From assembly GCA_963070105.1 (NCBI GenBank), contig OY718806.1:9972690-10036689 (forward strand): 64,000 nt of DNA, in the 5' to 3' direction. Origin of the DNA: Litomosoides sigmodontis. Its lineage: Eukaryota > Nematoda > Chromadorea > Rhabditida > Onchocercidae. A program made the position numbers and the translations under genes. Numbering within the stretch: position 1 is the stretch's first letter; each line of letters starts with the position of its first letter. This document shows positions 55,013 through 64,000 of this stretch, one piece after another. The notes beneath the pieces were generated by a model, which was not told where the DNA came from, did no database searches, and saw only the letters and a program-made list of their open reading frames with translations.

Positions 55013-56699
55013 TTTTTCTTAAAGCATGATTTCGTCGAGAAGTAGGCGATTCGCGGTGGTTAGTTAAGGTTTGCTTTTGAAGTAAGTTATTTTTTTTTGC
55101 GAGACGTGTATGCTTTCTTTCTTTTTGCTTTTGTAAGAAAACACTAATTTTCATCGGCTCATATGTGTTCATCTTACGAGTGTGTAATTTGTGGATGGTC
55201 ATTGACATTGACCGACCCACTGACTGACGATGACAGTCGTTTCCTTTCATCACTCACTGCATGTTTCCACCATATCCTTCTTTTGTTACTGTCGCTTTTG
55301 CATCATTACTGTGTATTGGCACGCATTTGTGTGTTACGGAGTCTCCATAGATAGCTTTTTCTTCCAGACTTGATTGCATTCTTATTTTTCTCTATCGGAT
55401 TAAATGGATTAGCACAGTCGTGTACTTCGCTATAGACTCGACAACATATATACTTTACAAGTGAAATGTATATATGTTGTCGTATTTTGGGATAATCGAA
55501 AACCTCTATGGGATTGCATGACCTTAGATCAGTCGGTCACTAGTTTTCATAGTATATACACGCACAGTAAGAATCACTGTATACTGATGGCTCATGCACT
55601 GTATTTGGTTGGTAATAGGGACAGTAATTCGGTCACTCATTAGGTTGTTGCAAACAAAAAAAAGGAAATAAATCAAGGATTATAGCACATTTCAATACTA
55701 ATCTCCTTTCATTTTTCCGAGAATTTTTAGATATCGGTTTGTTTTTTACTACAAGTACAATTTTCCCGCGAAAAATTGTTTTATACGTAATTATCATGTT
55801 GTAGCATTTCGGCGTCGTTTCTGTTCATGAATGATTATTTACATCGGACCTATGAATTGTGACGTTCTTTACCTAGTGATTAACGGTGAGGAGGGGTGAT
55901 GCTAATGTCGAACTATTAGTGGTGGAATTATCTAATTTGAAAAACGAACTTGATGCTTCTATGAGTGGTTCTATTTTTTCTCCTTTTCTCTGATTGGGGA
56001 AAAATACAAAGTTATTATGGGTTTGCCAACTCTTTTCATATCAATCTGTTGGTTTTGTTGCATTTTTTGAACTTTATCAGGTAATAGAATATGAGGTCTC
56101 ATTAAATGAATATGGAAATCGTCTAGTTAAGCAAAGATCGATTTTTTTTCTGTCTAGGCCTTCCCTTTATTTCAGGCAACGCTATGCTCCGGAACTCTAC
56201 AAAAAATTCAATTTTGAGGATATGCCGCTGTCTGTTTTTCGTGCAGCTTTGAAAAAGCAGTATACTAACAATGCACATTTGACTGATTTTCGCATTATTG
56301 ATCGGAAAATCGCAGAGTGCCGTCAAGTAAAGCGTTTTTTTTAATTCAGTGTTTCCTGAGCAGTGTTCTGCTTTGCATTCCGTGCTAGACTTGTGCAGAG
56401 ATTTTTTGTTCTAAGAGTTTCAATAATTTATAGCCGTTTTCCAATATTTGTGACCCAGTTAGTTCTGTAGGACATTCTGTGATTTGTACGTTTTGGATTC
56501 CGACAAGACGCATTGGATTAGGCCTTTTAAGTTGTATCGAACTTATGTAAATTAATTTTTACAAATATTATTTCAGGTAATGCTGGCATGCCAGAAGACT
56601 TGGTATAACTCGTACCATCTTCGAAACGTGTTGTTTCGTGAAAATGTTGAAGCGAAACCGAAAGATTTCTTGTCGACTTTTCTTAGGAGCAAAAATTAG
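53514..56699 (+). CDS. nuo-3: NDUFA6/LYRM6, accessory subunit of mitochondrial complex I
   Basis: LYR-family subunit of NADH:ubiquinone oxidoreductase, on the matrix arm. Exons 53514-53626, 56176-56326, 56577-56699; 128 residues, the same as human. A Ser/Ala/Lys-rich start (RTAAATTRKVVPVVSASKAQ) is followed by VLAVYKEMQRYAPELYKKFN, the LYR-helix region, then NAHLTDFRIIDRKIAECRQ, and the typical end ENVEAKPKDFLSTF. The exon 1 donor is AT|GTTAGT; using the GTTTGT donor 4 nt later would break the frame. Intron 1 is about 2.5 kb and holds a TA array and a perfect hairpin. The gene shares its first coding exon with the end of BRK1. coq-3 follows 276 nt after the stop. Confidence 0.92.
54931..55008. 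repeat. (AT)n microsatellite, about 39 units
   Basis: A pure AT dinucleotide run inside nuo-3 intron 1. Confidence 0.95.
55439..55482. repeat. perfect 15-bp inverted repeat with 14-nt loop
   Basis: CGACAACATATATAC (55439-55453) and GTATATATGTTGTCG (55468-55482) are exact complements and would form a hairpin in the nuo-3 intron 1 transcript on either strand. Confidence 0.9.
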
Positions 56700-56975
56700 T
56701 TCCGCTATCGATTGACCGTGCTCATTTAATTTCACTGCTTTTCTTTGTAATGATAGTTTTACAGTTGTGTGTGAATAGTAAAAAATCCGATCGTATTTAT
56801 ACATGGTTTCTTGTCCGGTATTGGTTCATATCCACTTTTTTATTTTTTCGCTTTGCTGAGAATCTTGACTGAAGAAGATTCCAAACCAAAAGCGCTGTGG
56901 CTTAACAACTTGCAACTTTTTTCCACTATGGCCAAAACATCCCTAAAATATAAACTTCAGGTGTTTGCTGAGAAT
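56700..56975 (+). other. 276-nt intercistronic spacer between nuo-3 and coq-3
   Basis: The length is in the range seen in nematode operons. A T-rich ACTTCAG site at 56954-56960 lies 15 nt before the chosen coq-3 ATG and fits a trans-splice acceptor. Confidence 0.55.
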
Positions 56976-58338
56976 ATGAAAAATGCGTGTTATAATTGTA
57001 AGCTCCAGCACCTGATTTTGAATTCAATGAAGCGACGCATTTGTGTTGCTTCAAGGAATCTTCAGTCCTCAAATTCGGTTGATGACAATGACATCAAGGC
57101 TTTTGCCAAATTATCGCCAGATTGGACAAAAGAAAATGGATCCTTTAAAGCACTGTATTCCATGAATCGACTTCGGCTGCCATTGATTGTTGATATGATA
57201 GGCCGGGGAACCAGGGACAGCCATGTAATTTCTTTAGTTGCTGAAATCAAAAATTTCGCGTAGTTTTGGTATTATACTATTTTATATTTTCATTTTAGTG
57301 CTGCTTTATTCTTTCGGGCATTGGCTCTAGTGTTTTAGGATTATCTTTCTGGTCTACATATTGCTGACGTTGGATGTGGTGGTGGAATATTGACTTTTCC
57401 GATGGCACGGTTAGGAGCCAACGTTGAGGCTGTGGATGCCTCCCATGATGTAATTGCTTCATTAGAAGAAGCAGAAAATTGTTTTCGTCGTGAAAATCGT
57501 GGATCGGGCAAAGCAACATTTACGTGTTCATCGGTTGAAGATTTTGCCACGAAAAATGCTGGAAGTAAGGTATATAAATTAATAGACTTGTATTCGTTAC
57601 CCGAAATTTTATGTGAGTAATACTACTTTGTTTGCTTATGTCAGTTTATTTTTTTTAAATCTCAAGTATGCTTGGCCTTACAAATTTTCAATCATTTTCC
57701 AGTACCACTTGATATCCAACAATAATTTTAGAACGAATGGGAATCTTTATGTGACAGTTTTATATTGGTCATTTAAATAATTTCTTCCTGCTCTTTAGTG
57801 TTCGATGCAGTTGTCGCATCTGAAATAATTGAACATGTTGCCGATGTGGAACTATTTGTAGAATCATGCATTCAATTAGTACGCAGAAGTGGTGCTCTCT
57901 TCTTTACAACCATCAATAAAACTGTTATGAGTCGATTAATGGCCGTTTGGATGGCAGAGGTTAACTTTCTAACGAATTAGATTTGAAAGTATGAACATCA
58001 TTTAGAGAGAGAGAGAGACAAAAGAAAAAACAAGCGGAAAAAGTTGCTTGACCTCCTAAATCTTCGTGAATTTTTTTAATAACTGAACGGGAGCAAAAAT
58101 AGTGAAGTAATTACTGAAGTGCCAACTTGAATTGTTTCAGAGAGTATTGGGCATTGTCCCACCTGGTATCCATAACTGGTCAAGGTTTATTGAACCGAAA
58201 TTTTTACGGTTGATTTTGGAAGAAAATGGTTGTAGCGTTCGTTTATTGCATGGCATGATTTACAATCCTCTTACAAATCATTGGTCATGGAGTGGTAATA
58301 CATCGATAAATTATGCTTTAGTTGCCATCAAAAATTAG
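56976..58338 (+). CDS. coq-3: ubiquinone biosynthesis O-methyltransferase COQ3
   Basis: Mitochondrial SAM-dependent enzyme making both O-methylations of the ubiquinone ring. Exons 56976-57224, 57339-57564, 57799-57959, 58141-58338; 277 residues. The N-terminus [20 protein letters not shown] is basic and fits a targeting peptide. [20 protein letters not shown] and MNRLRLPLI are COQ3/UbiG marks. SAM motif I is [18 protein letters not shown]; then come [25 protein letters not shown], and the conserved [19 protein letters not shown]. The donor after 57564 (A|GTAAGG) is needed for frame; the next GT, after 57569, breaks it. An in-frame ATG at 56928 is an alternative start, but it lies before the likely trans-splice site at 56960. 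Confidence 0.93.
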
Positions 58339-59156
58339 CTGCGATGCTTGCTGCTTGCGATGTGTTTTGCAATGAAATGTGCTTATTCGCTTTGTAAAAT
58401 CATGAATGGAAAAGAGGGAAAAACGAGTGTCCGTTGTTAAATATCTTGTTTTATCTAAAAATATTGGTATTAGGTGATTAGTACTCGTAATTTGTGAAAA
58501 AAAAATTAAAGATTAAATATGTGGTCTTCAAATTTCTGGTATCATCCATTCCTGTGACAATATGGGGTACTTTTTTAATTCAGCTTCATATGATCTCGAA
58601 CATTCCAACTATTTCTTATGTGAATAGTGTCACTAATTTTTATAATGAATGGTTTCCATGAAAACTTCAAATTTTATACTGAATGTTGTGTTGGAACTGT
58701 TAAGAATTCTGATCCAACTGAAATATTTAGCAAGAAATAAAAAGTGTACTTGGTTGCAATTTGATTTAAAACTTGTAATTACCGTGGAAAATATCGGTCC
58801 ATGTTTGCTTCCTGTATTAGTTTCAATTGTTTAATTTGTTTTCCTTATGCACTTTGATGGAACTGTAGCATTCTAACATAAAATGATGCCTATGCTTTAT
58901 TATCTGATTACGGCAATCTAGGACTGTAAGCAGAAATCCTCGAAAACTCTTCCCTAATACTGCATTTCATTCGGATTTTTTTTCGTTTATATCTTTTCTT
59001 GAGTATAAGAATAAGTCTATAGGACCTAACGTACCGCTTTTAAGTTGCGCATCACTTTTGGCAAAAATAAAGTAAATAGCCAAGGTGACATACTCGTTGA
59101 ATGATTACTCTGAAACGTTAGATTTGGTTTATAGGTGAATTGGTTTTGCAAGCAGT
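58339..59156 (+). other. 818-nt spacer between coq-3 and gdi-1
   Basis: Longer than a typical tight operon spacer. No gene is seen. A splice-acceptor-like site TTTATAG at 59128-59134 lies 22 nt before the gdi-1 ATG. Confidence 0.45.
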
Positions 59157-61662
59157 ATGGATGAGGAGTACGATGCTATCGTCCTTGGTACAGGACTAAA
59201 GGTACTTTCGATCTTTATTTTATATTCGAATTGCGTAGAACGGAAAGTGCAGCACTTCTGAGTGTCCACATTTCCGTAGGAAGATATGGCTGCAAAATGA
59301 TTTCGAAGAACTGATAGTTTTCAGGAATGTATACTATCTGGGATGTTATCGGTGTCGGGAAAGAAAATACTCCACATTGATCGGAACAATTATTACGGCG
59401 GTGAATCAGCCTCCTTGACACCACTTGAACAACTTTATGAAAAGTTTTTTGGTACAGTTTTTAAGATCTTTCTTTCAGATTTTTATAGGCTTGCAGACAT
59501 GTTTGAGAAGTTATGAGGAATTCACTTATAATAGAATGTTTAGGACTGAATGCGAAACCGTCGACAGATATGGGAAGAGGTCGAGACTGGAATGTTGATC
59601 TGATTCCTAAATTCCTGATGGCAAATGGGTCACTTGTTAAGGTCAATATTCCAGATTTTTTCTGGTTTCGTTTTAGAACGTGCTGTTATGATAACTCATA
59701 GTCATAATTTGATTTTTTAATTTTTTCCTCATTTTCCAGTTTTGTTGCGTTTCAGCTTTTGATACATACTGGGGTGACTCGTTATCTTGAATTCAAGTCG
59801 ATTGAAGGCTCTTACGTATATAAAGGTGGTAAAATTTTCAAAGTCCCAGCAGACGAAATGGAAGCTTTAGCTACAAGTGCGTTTTAATCTTTGCAATGCC
59901 TTATTTTTTCTGCGGAACAAAAACTTATAAAGCTTCTATGTAAACTTATGTTGGTTTGTTTCCTCATATTGCATTTTTTTGAGGAAGGGTAAGGTATGTG
60001 TTATTTAAGATTTGATGGGTATGTTCGAAAAGAGACGTTTCAAAAAATTTCTGGTTTGGGTGCAAAATTTCGACATTAATAACAAAGCTACGTACGAGGG
60101 CTTCGATCCTGCCGTAAATACGATGCAGCAGGTTTTTTTCATTCACTTTGCCTGCTTTATCAGCCTATCAACCGCTTTATTGTCGTTTATGATTTGAAAT
60201 GAAATTAAATTAAAGGTGTATAAAGTACGTCAGTAAGTTTTGTTTACTTTTATGGCAAAACATGCGATTATTTGAATCATTATCGAAGGTTAAAGGCGAA
60301 ATTTGGTAGAGTGACTTGGGATTTTGAAAATAAGGCATTGAGCTGTTTCTATTAAACATGATTTTTATTTGAAATTCTTTCCAGGTTTACGATAAGTTCG
60401 GTTTGGATGAAAATACAGCGGATTTCACTGGTCATGCGTTAGCATTATATCGGGATGACAAGTAAGTTTTACGTGCACAAAATTTTTGTGAGTGTTTAGG
60501 TTCACTTCCTGCAATGTTTTATTAAACTTCGTTAATTTTCAGTTACAAGAATGAGCTGTTTGTGCCAACAGCTGAAAGGATCCGTCTATACTCTGATTCG
60601 TTAGCTCGATATGGGAAGTCGCCGTATCTATATCCTCTTTATGGTCTTGGTGAACTTCCACAAGGATTTGCTCGGCATGAAATTTTTTCATTATTTACAA
60701 CTTCTGGCTTAATATACTGGTATCTCCGGAAGCCATGGGTGGGGCGTTATTTGAAAATTTTTCAAATTTAGATTGAGTGCAATTTATGGAGGAACATATA
60801 TGCTTGACAAACCTGTCGATGGTATCGTTTATGAAAATGGAAAAGTTGTTGGTGTGAAAAGTGGAAACGACATTGCGAAGTGTAAGCAGGTGCGCTGTAC
60901 TGTTTTGTAATAGATAACTATTTTTTTTTACAAAATTCTAGGAAATAAATAAATATATCTTAAGGTCTACTGTGATCCATCATATGTCCCTGATAAAGTA
61001 AGGAAAACTGGACAAGTGATTCGGGTCATTTGCCTTTTAAACCATCCGATACCGAACACCAATGATGCGCAAAGCTGCCAGATAATTATTCCACAGAAGC
61101 AAGTTGGGCGTCATTGCGGTATCTTCATTTATATGTTGTTCATGTTTCCTTTTCTCATAAACGTTACGTGTTTTATTGGAAATTATGAAATTCATTGCAT
61201 TATCTTCCAGATATTTATATTTCTTTGGTGTCTAATGCAAATATGGTGGCACCTAAAGGGTGGTATATTGCTATGGTTTCAACAACTGTGGAAACAAATA
61301 ATCCAGAAGCCGAGATTTTGCCAGGGCTGCAGTTATTGGGTCCAATTACGGAGAAGTTTGTTTACTTTTTTAAGTTTTGACATAGGATCAGTAAGCTTTG
61401 TGTGGTTGTGGGTGTAAGTAGAATTACTAGTTTTGTAATATGCCAGTACGCGGAGGAAATTTCCAGGTTTGTGAATGTTTCGGACGTCTATGAGCCAATC
61501 GATATGGGTGCAGAATCGCAAGTCTTTATCTCGCGTTCGTACGATCCAACAACTCATTTTGAAACAACTTGTAAGGATGTATTAGACATATTTCAACGTG
61601 GTACTACCACTGAATTTGATTTCACTAAGATTACGCATCTCTCACTTGAAGACCAGGAGTGA
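59157..61662 (+). CDS. gdi-1: Rab GDP dissociation inhibitor
   Basis: Cytosolic protein that extracts prenylated GDP-bound Rabs from membranes and recycles them. Eleven exons: 59157-59201, 59325-59451, 59544-59641, 59756-59876, 60010-60131, 60385-60461, 60543-60674, 60772-60889, 60965-61118, 61211-61355, 61467-61662; 444 residues (human GDI1 447). The N-terminus [20 protein letters not shown] and [20 protein letters not shown] form the Rab-binding platform. [72 protein letters not shown] and [14 protein letters not shown] are all family hallmarks. The intron 60675-60771 uses a GC donor (CG|GCATGA), the only site that restores the conserved [11 protein letters not shown] junction. It is the last gene of the plus-strand run. 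Confidence 0.95.
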
Positions 61663-62772
61663 TCATTTTCTCGATATCATACTTCACCCTCTTTCTTTCC
61701 TTCCTTAATTTTCCCACTTTAAAACATTTGATTTATTACTGAAGCCTGGTATTTGATGTTCGTTATTCCAGTTTTTGTTCTTTAACTTTACGAATACCCT
61801 AATTTGTTTCGAATCCTTTCGGGAAATTCATTTTTTTAAAAAAAAATGCAGTTAACATTTGTCAACTGATATATTAAGCTATCCATCTATAAAATACATC
61901 CTTTTAATCAAAAATCTTTTAACTGATGCTTTTGCTCTTGTGTATTGCACGGTTTCACGTTTTCAGTTCGTTATCAACTTCTTTACACAAAATAGTTCAA
62001 TTGTTGCGCTTGCTTTTCTGTTTTCAATTCTTTCTGTGCTGGAATAAACCGAGAAACATTCCTGTTAAAGATACTTTTGCAACCACTGATGGTTAAATAC
62101 ATACAGTTCTTTTTTTGTTGCACATAAAAGGCTGAAATGATCCCTGGATTTCCTGGCAAGTGTACATCGTCGTTCTATTATCCAGTATTTACGTAAGTGT
62201 GGGATTTTAAATATGATTTTTTTGACATTGTCAATGCAGCGCTATATTTACGCATCTCATTCGCTAGGTCGAAACATTCACATTTTCCTTTGGAATAAAT
62301 GATGTAAAAATTTTAAAGCAATAATTTTAAAAATTCAACGTAAAAATTACTAGGTGTTTAGCTTGATTTATAAGTGAATCAATTGTCTTGGAAGCTTATT
62401 ATGCTAAGGCTCTAAAAAATTATTGCTTTGTCATATCCCATTGTTTTTCTCCCAGTTGTGATCAGTCCAGCACCTTCAGCTTTTCACACTCAAATTTTGC
62501 CAACGCATCATATATTTAATAAATACTAAAACGGTAATTTATGACTAGTTAGCACATTTTACATTTTGATTGTTCTCACTTCTGTTCAAATTGTTGCAGG
62601 TAAACTTGCAAATATTCATGTTTATGTATGCAATATAAATACAGGTTATATTAGACAAAAAGAAAGTATAAGGTACAATATGTATAATGATGGAATTGCA
62701 TATGAAATATAAGGAGAACATATATTCATTGTATTAACAAATTTGGCAGTGAAACACTCATGAATTTTTTTG
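61663..62772. other. 1.1-kb gap between convergent gdi-1 and the last gene
   Basis: A+T-rich, presumably the 3' UTRs of the two flanking genes. An AATAAA occurs at 62043-62048. No other feature is seen. Confidence 0.45.
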
Positions 62773-63984
62773 TTACGGTAGGGTTTGTTGACGTAACAAT
62801 AACCTCAGTTGTTTGCGTGATAAATCACTTCGTTCACGGTCATTAATACGATCAATGTATTTACATGTAAGTTGTAACTGTTCCGGTTCAAGATAATCCA
62901 GTAAGAGAGCAAAAAGTTCTCTTTGATTGCATACGAATGCATCTGTAACTGCCCTGGAATGAATCCATGAAAATTTTAAATTTGAGTTTTTAGAAAAAAT
63001 CCGTTCATATTTTTTCTGACGACTGACTCTTATTTTTTTTAATTTATTCATCATTGTAATTTACAAACCTGAAATTTTGCATGGAAAGCATTGCACTGCG
63101 AAGACGTGGACAAGTATTCTCTAGGAGGAATGTTAGTTTATGCATACCATCCTCACGGAGTCCTTTATTATTTTCCTAAATATTCGAATTAAATCCTAAC
63201 TCATCGAAGAGTAAAGCTAATAAATTCCAAAGCGTAGTGGTTTTAGTACCGATAATTAGTGATATGAAATGAGAAATTTCCAAAATGTTGAAAAGTTTAA
63301 ATTAGCTATAAAATGAAAAACTGCATAATGTTAAACACTATTAAAAAAAGCGAGTTCAAAAATTTGGAAATGTTATTGATAATTAACCTGAAGCGAATTT
63401 CGAAACGTTTGATAAAAAATGTTCCACGTGATTCGAGCAAGGCCCGTTGCATTGATTGTACAGAGTCTTTCACACAAGAAATGGAACACTTCGCGATCTT
63501 TTGCTTTGTAACATACTTTTCGCCACTGAAGTAGTCCTATAAACTACCAGCTTTTTTTTCTCTTTTTTTTTCAAACCTTTCATGTCCATTGCTCAGAAAT
63601 TGAAAAATGTATTTGTTTTTCAAAGCAAAGAAATACCAATAAATTCCCGTTGAGTGTCTGTGATGTTATTCCATATGAATGCAACAAGCTCACAATAACC
63701 GTGTACAACAGCAAATTGAAATGCCAATGACAGTGTTTGTTTCGGTACCAAATTATCCGAACTGAACATTTTTTCCCATGCATGGGTATTTTCAAGTAAT
63801 GCAAACCAAAAATCATACAAACAATGTCCGGATAATCTTTTCCTGAAAAAGAATCACTTCATTGCTGGCACGCAAAACGGCGACTAATCCGGTAGATGCG
63901 ATTGCTGAACATATCCCAGGAAGAATTCGCAACTCGTAATGCTTGAACAATTAAACGACCGATTGATTTTTCATTCATCGCCAT
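62773..63984 (-). CDS. unrecognised protein, helical, possibly ankyrin-like
   Basis: Five exons: 63984-63872, 63842-63637, 63536-63388, 63175-63069, 62953-62773; 251 residues, with all phases matching. The ATG is preceded directly by an in-frame TAA with no acceptor between, so this is the true start. No signal peptide, membrane span or known catalytic motif is seen. The sequence alternates short helix-like segments rich in Leu, Phe and Trp, such as DFWFALLENTHAWEKMF, FAVVHGYCELVAFIWNNITD and QRELFALLLDYLEPEQL. The second (hydrophobic helix with HGY.ELV) recalls degenerate ankyrin repeats. The C-terminus is basic (KQLRLLLRQQTLP). I do not recognise the family; it may be restricted to nematodes. 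It is convergent with gdi-1. Confidence 0.7.
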
Positions 63985-64000
63985 TTATTTCTCCAATTTA

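Larger units (their letters stand above)
53627..56175. other. 2.5-kb intron of nuo-3
   Basis: It contains a TA array (54931-55008) and a 15-bp perfect inverted repeat (55439-55482). Open frames on both strands have no recognisable family. No nested gene could be supported. Confidence 0.5.

Noticed and set aside
56811..56927. Open frame upstream of coq-3 as part of its N-terminus
   Set aside because: It opens only with TTG, lies before a likely trans-splice acceptor and shows no COQ3 similarity.

Overview
This window is a piece of a nematode nuclear genome. The coding regions are split into many short exons, with acceptors mostly of the TTTCAG/TTTTAG kind, and the non-coding DNA is very A+T-rich. 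The protein set and the intron sizes point to a parasitic clade III nematode, most likely a filarial worm. That last step is inference; I cannot name the species. I rebuilt gene models by hand from reading frames, splice signals and family alignments recalled from memory. Apart from the KAT6 and UNC-33 models, whose 5' ends are not resolved, every model keeps frame from ATG to stop. No transposon, CRISPR array, tRNA or rRNA was found.

Layout. 187-6852 (+): 3' part of a MYST histone acetyltransferase (KAT6/MOZ type). 11749-15464 (-): an SH2D4A/B-like SH2 adaptor. 16250-18210 (+): spliceosomal cyclophilin PPIL1. 23064-25753 (-): an ELOVL3/6-type fatty-acid elongase. 29687-34641 (-): a long CRMP of the UNC-33 type; its upstream exons probably lie in the gene-poor, repeat-rich stretch 34.6-41.4 kb. 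41423-43444 (-): TSG101 (ESCRT-I). 45013-47316 (+): BuGZ/ZNF207. 48748-51040 (-): DNAJC25/dnj-2. 52827-61662 (+): a tight run of four genes, BRK1 (WAVE complex), NDUFA6/nuo-3 (complex I), coq-3 (ubiquinone synthesis) and gdi-1 (RabGDI). 62773-63984 (-): an unrecognised five-exon gene.

The most interesting observation is at 53481-53626. The last coding exon of BRK1 and the first coding exon of NDUFA6 are the same exon: the BRK1 stop and the NDUFA6 start are only 6 nt apart. This predicts a truly dicistronic mRNA, or one acceptor used for both cis- and trans-splicing. As I recall, nuo-3, coq-3 and gdi-1 are also neighbours in C. elegans (Y57G11C.12, .11, .10), so the cluster looks like an old conserved operon joining actin regulation, the respiratory chain, quinone synthesis and Rab recycling.

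Other notable signals are a degenerate minisatellite that fills a KAT6 intron and ends exactly at the 3' splice site, a nearly pure ATT array of about 500 bp, a TA array making up most of one unc-33 intron, a GC-AG intron in gdi-1, and two perfect long-armed hairpins in introns.
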